Shown: piece by piece, positions 27,251-37,689 of the stretch
Numbering within the stretch: the first letter of the stretch is position 1
Layout of the letters: every line of letters starts with the position of its first letter
DNA from: Acetobacteraceae bacterium
Lineage (GTDB): Bacteria > Pseudomonadota > Alphaproteobacteria > Acetobacterales > Acetobacteraceae
DNA length: 64,000 nt
Assembly: GCA_027451405.1 (NCBI GenBank)
Contig: DAIDJM010000002.1
Location: 95,770 to 159,769, forward strand
Reading direction: 5' to 3'
The notes under the pieces: model-generated
Seen by the model: the letters and a program-made list of their open reading frames with translations, nothing else
What the model was told of the DNA's origin: nothing
The model's database searches: none
Position numbers and translations under genes: made by a program

Positions 27251-29185
27251 ATGCCCTCTCAACGCTCCGTCTCCCGGATCGCCATCAACGTCGCGGCCGA
27301 CGGCGCCCTCGCCGCGATCGCCGCGCCGATCGCCCGCTGGATCGCCGATCCGCAGGGCGGGCTGCTGCATCCGCTCTGGTTCGTCGCCGGTGGCGGCATC
27401 ACGCTGCTGCTCGGCGGCCTGCCCTTCCGGCTCAGCCAGCAATATTGGCGATTCGCCGGCATCAGCGATCTCACGGGCGTCATCGGCAGTTCGATCGCGA
27501 GCGCGATTCTGTTCGCCGCGCTGCTGCTCGCGACCGGCTTTCCGCTGCCGACCATCACCTTCCCGATCATCCATGCCGGCACGCTCGCGGTGCTGCTCGG
27601 CGCGCCCCGGCTTGCCTACCGGCTCTATCACGGGCGGCCGCGCATCGCCGACGCGCCGACCGAGACGATCCTGCTGATCGGGGCCGGGGACGCGGCCGAC
27701 GCTTTTCTGCGGACCCTCTCGGGGCGGAGCCGCGCGCGCTTTCGCGTCGCCGGCCTGCTGGCGCTGGCCGACCGGCAGACCGGACGGCGCATGCACGGCC
27801 GCCCGATTCTCGGCACGGTGGCCGAGGCGCCGGCGATCCTGGCGCGGCTGCGCAGCCGCAAAAGACTGCCCCAGGCGCTCGTCGTGACCGACGCCGGCTT
27901 CGTCGGCCCGCCGCTTGCGTCCCTCATCGCCGTCGCCGAAGCCGAGTCGATCCCGGTGCGCCGGGCGCCCAGCCCGACCGCGCTCACCTCCGCCGACCGG
28001 ATCGAACTCCGGCCGGTCGCGATCGAGGATCTGCTCAACCGGCCCGAGGTCGAACTCGATCGCGAGGGCATGGACCGGCTGATTGCCGGCCGCACGGTCG
28101 CCGTCACCGGCGCGGGCGGCAGCATCGGCGCCGAACTCGCGCGTCAGATCGCGGCGCTGCGGCCGGCCAGCCTGATCCTGATCGACAACAGCGAATACGC
28201 GCTCTGGCAGATCGATCTCGAGCTCGGCGAACGCTGCCCCGAGACGCCCCGTCGCGCCGTCGTCGCCGACATCCGGGACGCGGGCCGGATCGCGTCCCTG
28301 TTCGAGGAGGCCCGTCCGGCCCTCGTGTTCCACGCGGCGGCGCTCAAACACGTGCCCATCGTCGAGGCGAACCCGCTCGAAGGGCTTCTGACGAACGCCT
28401 GCGGCACGCGCATCGTGGCCGACGCCGCCCGCGCCGCCGGCGCGATCGCGACCGTGCTGATCTCCACTGACAAGGCGGTCAATCCGTCGAGCCTGATGGG
28501 GGCCAGCAAGCGGCTCGCCGAACTTTACGGCCAGGCCCTCGATATCGCGGCGCGGCGCGCGGGCGGCATGCGCTGCATCACGGTGCGGTTCGGCAACGTG
28601 CTCGGCAGCACCGGCAGCGTGGTGCCGCTCTTCACGCGCCAGCTCGCGCGCGGCGGGCCGCTCACGGTCACGCATCCGGAGATGCAGCGCTATTTCATGA
28701 CCGTGACGGAGGCGGTGTCGCTCGTGCTGCAGGCCGCCGTCGTGGGCATCGCCGATCCCGCGATCGGCGAGCATGGCGGCATCTTCGTGCTCGATATGGG
28801 CCGGCCCGTGCGTATCCTCGACCTCGCGCGGCAAATGATCCTGCTCGCCGGCCTGAAGCCGGAACGCGATGTGCAGATCGTTTTCACCGGGCTGCGTCCC
28901 GGCGAGAAACTCAACGAGGAATTGTTCCACGGCGAGGAGGCGCCGGTGCCGATCGGCCATCCCGGTCTGCTGATCGCGGCGCCGCGCACGGCGGACGAAA
29001 CCGCGGTCGCCGCCGCGCTCGAGGCGATCACCGGCGCGGCGCGGCGGAACGATGCGGCCGCGGCGATCGCGACCCTGCGCGCCCTGGTGCCGGAATATGC
29101 GATCCCGCAGGGGGCGTTGCCCCCCGCGCCCCAACTAGGGCCGGCGGCCCCGGACCCCGATTCCCTGAACGTGGTGGAGGCCTGA
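27251..29185 (+). CDS. CapD/PglF-type nucleotide-sugar 4,6-dehydratase/epimerase, membrane-bound
   Basis: A 644-residue protein: four N-terminal membrane helices (residues about 10-125), a degenerate first Rossmann domain (GAGDAADAF near 140) and a second NAD(P)-binding SDR domain beginning TGAGGSIGAELARQ near 284. STDKAVNPSSLMGASKR carries the catalytic Asp-Lys and Met of UDP-GlcNAc 4,6-dehydratases. Residues about 619-636 (GALPPAPQLGPAAPDP) are encoded by repeat copy R9, an acquired tail. It fits surface polysaccharide sugar synthesis with the WecA-type gene. Confidence 0.9.
   Translation: MPSQRSVSRIAINVAADGALAAIAAPIARWIADPQGGLLHPLWFVAGGGITLLLGGLPFRLSQQYWRFAGISDLTGVIGSSIASAILFAALLLATGFPLPTITFPIIHAGTLAVLLGAPRLAYRLYHGRPRIADAPTETILLIGAGDAADAFLRTLSGRSRARFRVAGLLALADRQTGRRMHGRPILGTVAEAPAILARLRSRKRLPQALVVTDAGFVGPPLASLIAVAEAESIPVRRAPSPTALTSADRIELRPVAIEDLLNRPEVELDREGMDRLIAGRTVAVTGAGGSIGAELARQIAALRPASLILIDNSEYALWQIDLELGERCPETPRRAVVADIRDAGRIASLFEEARPALVFHAAALKHVPIVEANPLEGLLTNACGTRIVADAARAAGAIATVLISTDKAVNPSSLMGASKRLAELYGQALDIAARRAGGMRCITVRFGNVLGSTGSVVPLFTRQLARGGPLTVTHPEMQRYFMTVTEAVSLVLQAAVVGIADPAIGEHGGIFVLDMGRPVRILDLARQMILLAGLKPERDVQIVFTGLRPGEKLNEELFHGEEAPVPIGHPGLLIAAPRTADETAVAAALEAITGAARRNDAAAAIATLRALVPEYAIPQGALPPAPQLGPAAPDPDSLNVVEA
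29108..29158 (-). repeat. Degenerate repeat copy R9 inside a coding region
   Basis: Recognisable by GGGGGC-GTT-GCCCCC followed by GGGCCGGCGGCCCCGGACCCC. It is read in frame as the last residues of the CapD-type protein. Confidence 0.6.
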
Positions 29186-29620
29186 ATGGCATTGCTGCTG
29201 AACCTCATCTGGATCGTGTTCGGCGGGCTCCTCATGGCCGTGGGATGGTTCCTCGCCGGCATCCTGGCCGCCGTCACCATCGTCGGGCTGCCCTGGGCGA
29301 TGGCCTGCTTCCGGATCGCCAACTATTCGCTGTTCCCGTTCGGGCGCGAGGCGGTGCCGCGCGACGTGCTGACGGGACGCGAGGATCTCGGCACCGGGCC
29401 GCTCGGGCTCGTGGGCAACCTGATCTGGATGGTGTTCCTCGGCATCTGGCTCGCGATAGGCCATCTGATCTCGGCGCTTGCCTGCGCGATCACGATCATC
29501 GGGATTCCGTTCGCCATCGTGCATGTCCGCCTGGCGGGGCTGAGCCTCGCGCCGATCGGCGTCGAAATCGTCGATAAGCAGGTCGCCGAGGCGGCCCGGC
29601 GCTCGCCTTTCCGGCTCTGA
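29186..29620 (+). CDS. YccF family inner-membrane protein
   Basis: A 144-residue protein with two copies of the YccF/DUF307 unit. Each begins with NLIW and an aromatic-rich helix (LNLIWIVFGGLLMAVGWF and GNLIWMVFLGIWLAIGH) and continues to ITIVGLPWAMACFRIA or ITIIGIPFAIVHVRLA. The function is unknown. It starts at the base after the CapD-type stop, so the two are probably cotranscribed. Confidence 0.9.
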   Translation: MALLLNLIWIVFGGLLMAVGWFLAGILAAVTIVGLPWAMACFRIANYSLFPFGREAVPRDVLTGREDLGTGPLGLVGNLIWMVFLGIWLAIGHLISALACAITIIGIPFAIVHVRLAGLSLAPIGVEIVDKQVAEAARRSPFRL

Positions 29621-29676
29621 AACGGAGCCGGAGGCAGCCATCGCCGGGGCGGCGTCAACCCACACGCATCTCCGCG

Positions 29677-30513
29677 CTACGGCGAGGGTTCGGGCCCGCT
29701 CTCCCAGGAGAGAAAGCGGAATTTCCAGGCCGGGCCGCTCAGCGATCCGTCGAGGCGCAGCAGCACGCGCCGGATGAAGCGGGAATGGTCCGGCCCTTCG
29801 GCGGTGACGGTCAGCTTGAGGACGGTCGGGCCGCGCGTGTCGGGCGCATCGACCGAGAGGTTGGCGGTGCGCCGCGCGATCTCGATCGCGGCCTGGACGG
29901 TCGGGCCGGCATATTGCAGCCATGGGCCCTGTTCGAGGGCGAGCGTCAGATAGGGCCGCGCCGCCTTGTAGAGCGCCGGGGTGACGCCGCGCACGAGCTT
30001 GAGCTCGTCGAGCCGCTCGAATTCCTGGCCGGGCGGACCCCATAGCCGGCCGTCGGCGCGATATTGCGACGCCGCACCATCGTCGGTGCCGCCTTGCTGG
30101 TGCCAGTCGGTGATGCCGACCGCCGCATTGCGGGCCGTGCCGCTGTCGAAGCCGAGCGCGAGAAACAGCGATTCGAGCAGCGGCTCCGGCACCTGATTGA
30201 TGTCGAGCTTGCCGCGTTCGTCCTCGATTTCGACGCGCACATGCGCGCCCGGCTCGTCGAGCTCATACACGCCGGCCGCGACCGGCCATTGCTCGCCGCT
30301 GCCGTCCACCAGGTGCCAGATGGTCTCGTAGACGGCCCCGTTCGCGGCTTCCTCGAGCTGCGCCGACTGGCGCAGGGCCGCGGCGAGATGCGATTCGGCG
30401 CGGCCCGAGCCGGTGACCTGGGCTGCGAGGATCGCGAGCAGCACCATCGCCCACAGCACGATGAGCAGCGCGAAGCCGCGTTCCCGGCGCCGATCCGCGC
30501 TAGAAGCTGCCAT
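29677..30513 (-). CDS. gspK: Type II secretion minor pseudopilin GspK
   Basis: A 278-residue large pseudopilin. The prepilin cleavage site is RRERG-FALLIVLWAMVLLAILAA, with the hydrophobic helix directly after. Its globular domain contains NQVPEPLLESLF and LWGPPGQEFERLDELKLVRGVTPALY. GspK caps the pseudopilus tip. It lacks the usual Glu+5. It is the last gene of the gspH-I-J-K run and overlaps gspJ. Confidence 0.9.
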   Translation of the reverse strand: MAASSADRRRERGFALLIVLWAMVLLAILAAQVTGSGRAESHLAAALRQSAQLEEAANGAVYETIWHLVDGSGEQWPVAAGVYELDEPGAHVRVEIEDERGKLDINQVPEPLLESLFLALGFDSGTARNAAVGITDWHQQGGTDDGAASQYRADGRLWGPPGQEFERLDELKLVRGVTPALYKAARPYLTLALEQGPWLQYAGPTVQAAIEIARRTANLSVDAPDTRGPTVLKLTVTAEGPDHSRFIRRVLLRLDGSLSGPAWKFRFLSWESGPEPSP

Positions 30514-31150
30514 TGGTGTCCACCATCGTCGGGATCAGCATCACCGGCCAGCGCCGATGTCCGCTTTGGGGAACGATCTGGATCTGCACCAGCGCCGGCA
30601 GGCTGGAATCGGTCCAGGTGGCGAGCCATTTGCCGCCGTCGGAGGTGGCTTGGCGGTAGGCGAAATCGAGATGCTCGATATGCGCCGCGAGCACCACCTG
30701 ATGCGGGGCCGGTTCGGGCGCGAGGGCGACCGCGTTGGGATGCGGCTTCCAGCGCAGCACGAGCTGGTGGTTGTCGTCGATGCCGAGCGCGACCTGAGCG
30801 CGGCGTATATCGCCCACCTCGGGCTGGTCGGGCAGGCGCGTGACGAATGTCATGCGATGGGTCTCCCCCGCGAACGGCTTGTCGTCGGCGGAGAGCGGCG
30901 CGGAGGCCGTTTCGATCAGCAGGCGCAGCACGCGCTCGACGCGCTCCATCTCGGCGGCCTGATCGGCCAGGCGGGTCTCCACGCCCCAGGCATGGATGCC
31001 GAAGCGCGTGGCCTGGGCGAGGCCCACGACCACGAAGCCGAGGACGGCGACGGCGACGATCATTTCGAGGAGCGTGAAGCCTCCGGTCCCGGACCGCGGA
31101 CGGTCCGGTGCCGGGGCCGATCCCCGGCGCGAGCGAGGCGCAAGCCTCAC
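30500..31150 (-). CDS. gspJ: Type II secretion minor pseudopilin GspJ
   Basis: A 216-residue prepilin-like protein. The cleavage site is GTGG-FTLLEMIVAVAVLGFVVVG with Glu+5. The GTG start at 31150 overlaps the gspI stop (GTGA). A long basic leader (MRLAPRSRRGSAPAPDRPRSG) precedes the cleavage site. GspJ joins GspI and GspK in the pseudopilus tip complex. Confidence 0.9.
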   Translation of the reverse strand: MRLAPRSRRGSAPAPDRPRSGTGGFTLLEMIVAVAVLGFVVVGLAQATRFGIHAWGVETRLADQAAEMERVERVLRLLIETASAPLSADDKPFAGETHRMTFVTRLPDQPEVGDIRRAQVALGIDDNHQLVLRWKPHPNAVALAPEPAPHQVVLAAHIEHLDFAYRQATSDGGKWLATWTDSSLPALVQIQIVPQSGHRRWPVMLIPTMVDTNGSF

Positions 31151-31575
31151 GGCGCGGCGCTCCGGGTGCCGAAGCGCCGCGTCACCAGCTCGAGCGACCG
31201 CGTCCGTCCGGCTTCCTTCCAGCTCTCGGTCACTTCCACCTGGTAGAGGATCGCGACCGTCGGCGGAGAGTCGTTCGCCTGATCCACTTCGCTCGCGGTG
31301 AGCTGCCGGGTGCCGAGCGGGTGGATGCGCAGATGCCAGTTGAAGCCGTCGCCCTCGATGCCGCTCGTGTCCTGCTCGGCGATCGCCTCGCCGCGCCCGA
31401 CCGCGGCGAGATGCGAGCGCGCCAGCGATACGGCTTCGGTATATTTCGCCGCGCGATCGGTGGCGGACAGCCCGGTGGTGGTGCCGGCCATCATGGTGCC
31501 GATCGCCAGCGCCGCGATCACGAACGCCACCGTGACCTCGAGCAGCGTGAAGCCGCGCTCGCCGTCAGTCGGCAT
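31147..31575 (-). CDS. gspI: Type II secretion minor pseudopilin GspI
   Basis: A 142-residue pseudopilin with cleavage site GERG-FTLLEVTVAFVIAALAIG and Glu+5. C-terminal YQVEVTESWKEAGRTRSLELVTRRFG matches GspI. It overlaps gspH by 11 bases and gspJ by four. Confidence 0.92.
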   Translation of the reverse strand: MPTDGERGFTLLEVTVAFVIAALAIGTMMAGTTTGLSATDRAAKYTEAVSLARSHLAAVGRGEAIAEQDTSGIEGDGFNWHLRIHPLGTRQLTASEVDQANDSPPTVAILYQVEVTESWKEAGRTRSLELVTRRFGTRSAAP

Positions 31576-32002
31576 CCTGCACCTGTACCCGTCCGGTGAG
31601 CCATTCCGTCGTGACCCGGAGCTGGCGCTTGCCCGCGCCGAGCAGAACGGTGCCGCCGCTCGAACTGCCGTCCGAGGCGAACCGGATGATGCGCGCGGCG
31701 CCCGGTCCCTTGAGGGCGCCCGCGAGAACGGTCACGTCCAGGTCGGCGGCGAAATGGTGCGCCGGGCCGCCGTCGGCGGCGAATTCGCGGCGCGACGGGT
31801 CGATCGCGACGTTCACGCTGGTGCTGCGCTCGATGGCCAGCGCCCGCGCGCTGCGCAGCGTCTGCGCGAGCTGGCCGGCGGCGGCGCGGGTCTCGAGCCC
31901 CTGGCTGCGCTGCGGGCCGCGTGAGACGACGATGCCGATCAGGAGACCCATGATCGCGAGCACGATCACCAGCTCGAGCAGGGTGAAGCCCTCGTCGCGC
32001 AT
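31565..32002 (-). CDS. gspH: Type II secretion minor pseudopilin GspH
   Basis: A 145-residue pseudopilin with a very short leader, MRDEG-FTLLELVIVLAIMGLLIG, and Glu+5. The globular part carries SARALAIERSTSVNVAIDP typical of GspH. It is first in the gspHIJK run. Its start faces bchI across 111 bp, so the two operons share a divergent promoter region. Confidence 0.9.
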   Translation of the reverse strand: MRDEGFTLLELVIVLAIMGLLIGIVVSRGPQRSQGLETRAAAGQLAQTLRSARALAIERSTSVNVAIDPSRREFAADGGPAHHFAADLDVTVLAGALKGPGAARIIRFASDGSSSGGTVLLGAGKRQLRVTTEWLTGRVQVQDAD

Positions 32003-32113
32003 GGGCGGAGAGAACGCTCGCGCCGGGCGCGGTGCAAGTTACGAAAGCGCAGGGGAGGCCGATCCCTCCCTGCCCTTTGCCGAAACCGCGACGCCGCCTA
32101 TCGTGCGATCCCG

Positions 32114-33127
32114 ATGCCGCCCTTCCCGTTCTCCGCCATCGTCGCCCAGGACGAGATGAAGCAGGCACTGCTCATCGCGGCCGTTGATTCCTCCATCGGC
32201 GGCGTCCTCGTCTTCGGCGATCGCGGCACCGGCAAATCCACCGCGGTGCGCGCGCTCGCCGCCCTGCTCCCGGAAATGCGGGTCGTCGCGAACTGCCCCT
32301 ACAATTGTAATCCCGAGGATCATGGCGCCCGCTGTGTCGAGGGCTGTCCCGCGATCGGCCATAAATCCCGCGCCGTCCCCGTGCCGGTGATCGATCTGCC
32401 GCTGGGCGCGACCGAGGACCGCGTGGTGGGCGCGCTCGATCTCGAGCGGGCGCTGGCGGCCGGCGTGAAGGCGTTCGAGCCGGGGCTGCTGGCCCGGGCC
32501 AATCGCGGTTTTCTCTATATCGACGAAGCGAACCTGCTCGAGGACCATCTCGTCGATCTGCTGCTCGACGTGGCGGCGTCGGGCGAGAACGTGGTGGAGC
32601 GGGAAGGCATCAGCATCCGCCACCCGGCGCGGTTTGTGCTGGTGGGCAGCGGCAATCCGGAGGAAGGCGAGCTCCGGCCGCAATTGCTCGACCGGTTCGG
32701 TCTGTCGGTCGAAGTCCGGACGCCGACCGATCTGCCGACGCGAATCGAGGTGATCCGCCGGCGCGATGCGTTCGAGCGCGATCCGGCCGCTTTCACCGCG
32801 CAGTATAAGCGTCAGGAAGCAGCCACCCGCCGGCGGATCCTGGCCGCGCGCGACCGGCTCGGGGAGGTGCGCGTGCCCGATTCGACGCTCGAGCATGCGG
32901 CGCAGCTATGCATGTCGCTCGGCACCGACGGGCTGCGCGGCGAGCTGACCCTGATCCGGGCTGCGCGGGCGCTGGCCGCGCTCGATGGGGCGGCGGAGGC
33001 GACCGATCATGCTTTGCGGCGGGTGGCGCCCTCGGCGCTGCGGCACCGGCTGCGGCGCAATCCGCTCGATGAGGCAGGGTCGACCGTGCGGGTGGAGCGC
33101 GCGCTCGCGGAGCTCTTTCCGGCTTGA
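32114..33127 (+). CDS. bchI: Magnesium chelatase ATPase subunit I
   Basis: A 337-residue AAA+ ATPase of the complex that inserts Mg2+ into protoporphyrin IX, the first committed step to bacteriochlorophyll. Walker A is GDRGTGKSTAVRAL (about residues 36-48), Walker B FLYIDEANLLEDH, and sensor/arginine residues follow in GSGNPEEGELRPQLLDRFGL. The cysteine-rich NCPYNCNPEDHGARC insertion is typical of BchI. Its stop overlaps the bchD TTG start. Confidence 0.96.
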   Translation: MPPFPFSAIVAQDEMKQALLIAAVDSSIGGVLVFGDRGTGKSTAVRALAALLPEMRVVANCPYNCNPEDHGARCVEGCPAIGHKSRAVPVPVIDLPLGATEDRVVGALDLERALAAGVKAFEPGLLARANRGFLYIDEANLLEDHLVDLLLDVAASGENVVEREGISIRHPARFVLVGSGNPEEGELRPQLLDRFGLSVEVRTPTDLPTRIEVIRRRDAFERDPAAFTAQYKRQEAATRRRILAARDRLGEVRVPDSTLEHAAQLCMSLGTDGLRGELTLIRAARALAALDGAAEATDHALRRVAPSALRHRLRRNPLDEAGSTVRVERALAELFPA

Positions 33128-34761
33128 GCGATCTCGGGTCGGCGCTGGACTTGCTCGCGGTCGATCCGGGGCTCGGCGCGTGCGTGCGCGCGGGACCCGG
33201 GCCGGTGCGCGACCGGTTTCTGGCCGGGCTGCGGGCCGCGTTGCCGGAAGGCACACCCTGGCACCGGATGCCGGCGGCGATCGACGATATCGCTCTGCTC
33301 GGCGGCATCGATCTCGCGGCGACGCTCGCGGCAGGACGGCCGATCGCCGAGAAGGGTCTGCTGGCACGCGCCGCGGGGGGCATCGTCGTGGCGGCCATGG
33401 CCGAGCGGTTGCCGCCCGGCACCGCGGCGCGGATCGCGCAGGCGCTCGATGCGGGCGGCGGCCTCGGGATCGTGGCGCTCGACGAGGGGCTGGACGCCGA
33501 GGAGCGTCCGCCGGCCGCGCTCCGCGACCGGCTTGCGCTCCATCTCGACCTTGCCGCCGTCCCGCCCAAGGATGCAGCCGATCTTGGCGCCGAAGACAAG
33601 GCTTGGGACAGCGCCCGCGCCCGGCTCGCTGCCGTGACCACGCCGCCGGAGGTGATCGAGGCGCTGGCCGGGGCGTCCCTGGCCCTGGGGATTCATTCCC
33701 TGCGGGCACCTCTCCTGGCGCTGCGGGCGGCCCGCGCCGCCGCCGCGCTCGCCGGAAACGAGGCACCGGGCGAAGCGGAACTCGCGCTCGCGGCGCGGCT
33801 GGTCCTGGCGCCGCGCGCGACCGTCATTCCCGCGCCGGCCGAAGACCCGGCCGAACCGCCGCCGCCGAATCCCGAGACCGGTGAATCGGAGGGCGAAGGG
33901 GACAATACCGGGCGGCTCGCCGATCAGGTGCTCGATGCGGCGCGCGCCGCGCTGCCGCCCGGGCTGCTCACGGCGATGGCGGCGGGTGCGCTGCGCACGC
34001 GCGAATCGGGGCCGACCGGGGCACGGCAGAAAGATGCGAAACGTGGCCGGCCCGTCGGCACGCGCCGCGGCGATCCGCGGGCCGGGGCGCGTCTGGCGAT
34101 CCTGGATACGCTGCGGGCCGCGGCGCCCTGGCAGCGTTTGCGTGGCGCCACGGCCGGGCGGGTGCAGGTGCGGCGCGATGATTTCCGCGTGCGGCGATTC
34201 GCGGCCCGCACGCGCACGACCACCGTTTTCGTGGTGGATGCTTCGGGGTCCGCGGCGCTGCATCGGCTCGCCGAAGCGAAGGGGGCCGTCGAATTGCTGC
34301 TGGCCGATTGTTACGTCCGGCGCGACCGGGTGGCGATGCTCGCGATGCGCGGCGAGGGCGCGGAATTGCTGCTGCCGCCGACGGCCTCGCTCGCGCGGGC
34401 CAAACGAAGCCTGGCCGCGTTGCCCGGCGGTGGCGGCACGCCGCTCGCGGCCGGCATCGAGGCGGCGGCGGCCCTGGCCGATCAAGTGCGGCGGGGTGGG
34501 CAGACGCCGCTCGCCGTGTTCCTGACCGATGGGCGGGCGAATATCGCGCTCGATGGCACGCCCGGCCGGGCGCGGGCCGAACAGGATGCCGAGACCGCGG
34601 CGGCGCGGCTGCGCGGGCTGGGGTGTCCGGCTCTGCTCGTCGATATCGGGCAGAGCGCCCACCCGTTCGCGCGCCGGATCGCCGAGCGCATGGGCGCGCG
34701 CTATCTCCAACTGCCCCGGGCCGATTCCGGCGCGCTGGCCCGCGCGGTGGCCGCCGGCTGA
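33124..34761 (+). CDS. bchD: Magnesium chelatase subunit D
   Basis: A 545-residue protein with a degenerate AAA+ domain, an acidic proline-rich linker (PAEDPAEPPPPNPETGESEG around 245-265) and a C-terminal von Willebrand A domain. The metal-ion site DASGS follows FVV in the integrin-I domain and LTDGRANI is near the end. It forms the double-ring platform with BchI. TTG start at 33124 overlaps bchI (TTGA); the stop overlaps bchO (TGATG region). Confidence 0.95.
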   Translation: MSDLGSALDLLAVDPGLGACVRAGPGPVRDRFLAGLRAALPEGTPWHRMPAAIDDIALLGGIDLAATLAAGRPIAEKGLLARAAGGIVVAAMAERLPPGTAARIAQALDAGGGLGIVALDEGLDAEERPPAALRDRLALHLDLAAVPPKDAADLGAEDKAWDSARARLAAVTTPPEVIEALAGASLALGIHSLRAPLLALRAARAAAALAGNEAPGEAELALAARLVLAPRATVIPAPAEDPAEPPPPNPETGESEGEGDNTGRLADQVLDAARAALPPGLLTAMAAGALRTRESGPTGARQKDAKRGRPVGTRRGDPRAGARLAILDTLRAAAPWQRLRGATAGRVQVRRDDFRVRRFAARTRTTTVFVVDASGSAALHRLAEAKGAVELLLADCYVRRDRVAMLAMRGEGAELLLPPTASLARAKRSLAALPGGGGTPLAAGIEAAAALADQVRRGGQTPLAVFLTDGRANIALDGTPGRARAEQDAETAAARLRGLGCPALLVDIGQSAHPFARRIAERMGARYLQLPRADSGALARAVAAG

Positions 34762-35624
34762 TGGATTGGGCGCGCGACGGGGCCGACTGGCCGAACCGCG
34801 AGGCAAGCCGGTTCGTCAAGGCGGGCGGGCTGACCTGGCATGTGCAGATCATGGGCAGCGGACCGCCGGTTCTGCTCGTGCACGGCACCGGGGCGTCGTC
34901 GCATAGCTGGCGCGATTTCGCCCCCGCACTGGCGCGGCATTTCACGGTGATCGCACCCGACATGCCGGGCCATGGTTTCACCGGCGCGCCCTCGCATTAC
35001 CGGATGACCCTGCCCTCGATGGCCGCGGCCGCGGGCGCGCTGCTCGACACGCTGGGGCTCTCGCCGGAGATCGCGATCGGCCATTCGGCCGGGGCCGCGA
35101 TCGTGCTGCGCATGGCGCTTGACGGGCTGATCGCGCCGCGCCTGATCGTGAGCCTCAATGGCGCGCTGCTGCCGATGCAGGGGCCGGTGGGACCGCTCTT
35201 CTCGAGCATCGCGCGCACGCTACTGATGATTCCCGTGGTGCCCTGGTTTTTCTCGTGGCGCGCCGGTGATCGCGGGGCGGTGGAGCGGCTGCTGGCCGGC
35301 ACCGGCTCGACCATCGACGACCAGGGAATCGATTTATACGCGAAACTGATGCGCGATTCCGGTCATGTGGGTAACGTGCTCGCGATGATGGCGAATTGGG
35401 AGCTCGAACCGTTCGCGCGCGACCTGCCGCGCCTGCGGTCGAGGCTGCTCCTGATCGCGGCGGACCGCGACCGGGCGATTCCGCCGGATGTGTCGCGCAA
35501 GGTGCAGAAGCTCGTTCCGGGAAGCGAATTGCTGATCCAGAGGGGATTCGGGCATCTCAGCCACGAGGAGGCGCCGGAAGAGACGGCGGAGCTGGTGCTG
35601 CGCGAAGCGGGCGTTCCGGCTTAG
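34761..35624 (+). CDS. bchO: Alpha/beta hydrolase BchO, putative magnesium chelatase accessory protein
   Basis: A 287-residue alpha/beta hydrolase. LLVHGTGASSHSW forms the oxyanion region, AIGHSAGAAIVLRMAL holds the nucleophile Ser in G-H-S-A-G, and GFGHLSHEEAP supplies the catalytic His. In purple phototrophs bchO follows bchD in the same order. Its exact role is not established. Translationally coupled to bchD at 34761. Confidence 0.92.
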   Translation: MDWARDGADWPNREASRFVKAGGLTWHVQIMGSGPPVLLVHGTGASSHSWRDFAPALARHFTVIAPDMPGHGFTGAPSHYRMTLPSMAAAAGALLDTLGLSPEIAIGHSAGAAIVLRMALDGLIAPRLIVSLNGALLPMQGPVGPLFSSIARTLLMIPVVPWFFSWRAGDRGAVERLLAGTGSTIDDQGIDLYAKLMRDSGHVGNVLAMMANWELEPFARDLPRLRSRLLLIAADRDRAIPPDVSRKVQKLVPGSELLIQRGFGHLSHEEAPEETAELVLREAGVPA

Positions 35625-35644
35625 CCCAAACCCCTACGAGTCAT

Positions 35645-35705
35645 GGGGCCTGGGGCCCTCCGGCCCCAGCGGAGTGCAGAGGCAGAGCCTCTGCCCGCTG
35701 GAGGC
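35645..35705 (+). repeat. Double-hairpin repeat copy R10
   Basis: A full-length copy (stem GCAGAGGC-AGA-GCCTCTGC) between the convergent bchO and ettA stops, six bases before the ettA stop. Confidence 0.9.
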
Positions 35706-35710
35706 GTTCC

Positions 35711-37390
<1,680 letters not shown>

Positions 37391-37461
37391 CGCGGCGGGC
37401 TCCGGCGGCGTCGGGGGGGCGTGTTGATCTAGTCGGGCGGCCGCGCGCCGGCAACCGCCCC

Positions 37462-37535
37462 TGCGCCCGGCAGGACTTGAACCCGCAACCAAGCCGTTAT
37501 GAGCGGCCCGCTCTAACCAGTTGAGCTACAGGCGC
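37462..37535 (-). tRNA. tRNA with CAT anticodon (tRNA-Ile2 or tRNA-Met)
   Basis: Read on the minus strand, a GCGCCTG/CGGGCGC acceptor stem, TAGCTCA D-arm start, anticodon stem GGCCG/CGGCT with loop CTCATAA, and T-loop TTCAAGT form a full cloverleaf of 74 bases with discriminator A. CCA is not encoded. The CAT anticodon and the TTGGTT variable region could be lysidine-modified Ile2; elongator Met cannot be excluded. It is not initiator-like (G1-C72 pairs). Confidence 0.88.
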
Positions 37536-37549
37536 CTGGGGCAAAGACG

Positions 37550-37657
37550 ATAACTGCCTGGGGCGGACGGATAGGGCAAGGCGCTTGCCGAGCGGGCCGG
37601 CCACACCCGTGCCTCCCGGCAAGCGCCTTGCCCAATCCTTCTGCCCCAGGCAGTTAT
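37550..37657. repeat. 108-bp inverted repeat with 41-bp arms upstream of galU
   Basis: Left arm 37550-37590 and right arm 37617-37657 are inverted copies with 38 of 41 matches: ATAACTGCCTGGGGC at the outer end and GGGCAAGGCGCTTGCCG at the inner end, spaced by 26 bp. It lies between the divergent tRNA and galU, 32 bp before the galU ATG. No ORF. It could be a miniature mobile element or a long RNA hairpin in the galU leader. Confidence 0.8.
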
Positions 37658-37689
37658 GCGCCGCGTTCAACCAAGGGCCCCCTTGACCC

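Noticed and set aside
25976..29134. A 1052-codon open frame on the minus strand across capD and the transferase gene
   Set aside because: It lacks domain signatures and overlaps two well-supported genes in other frames.
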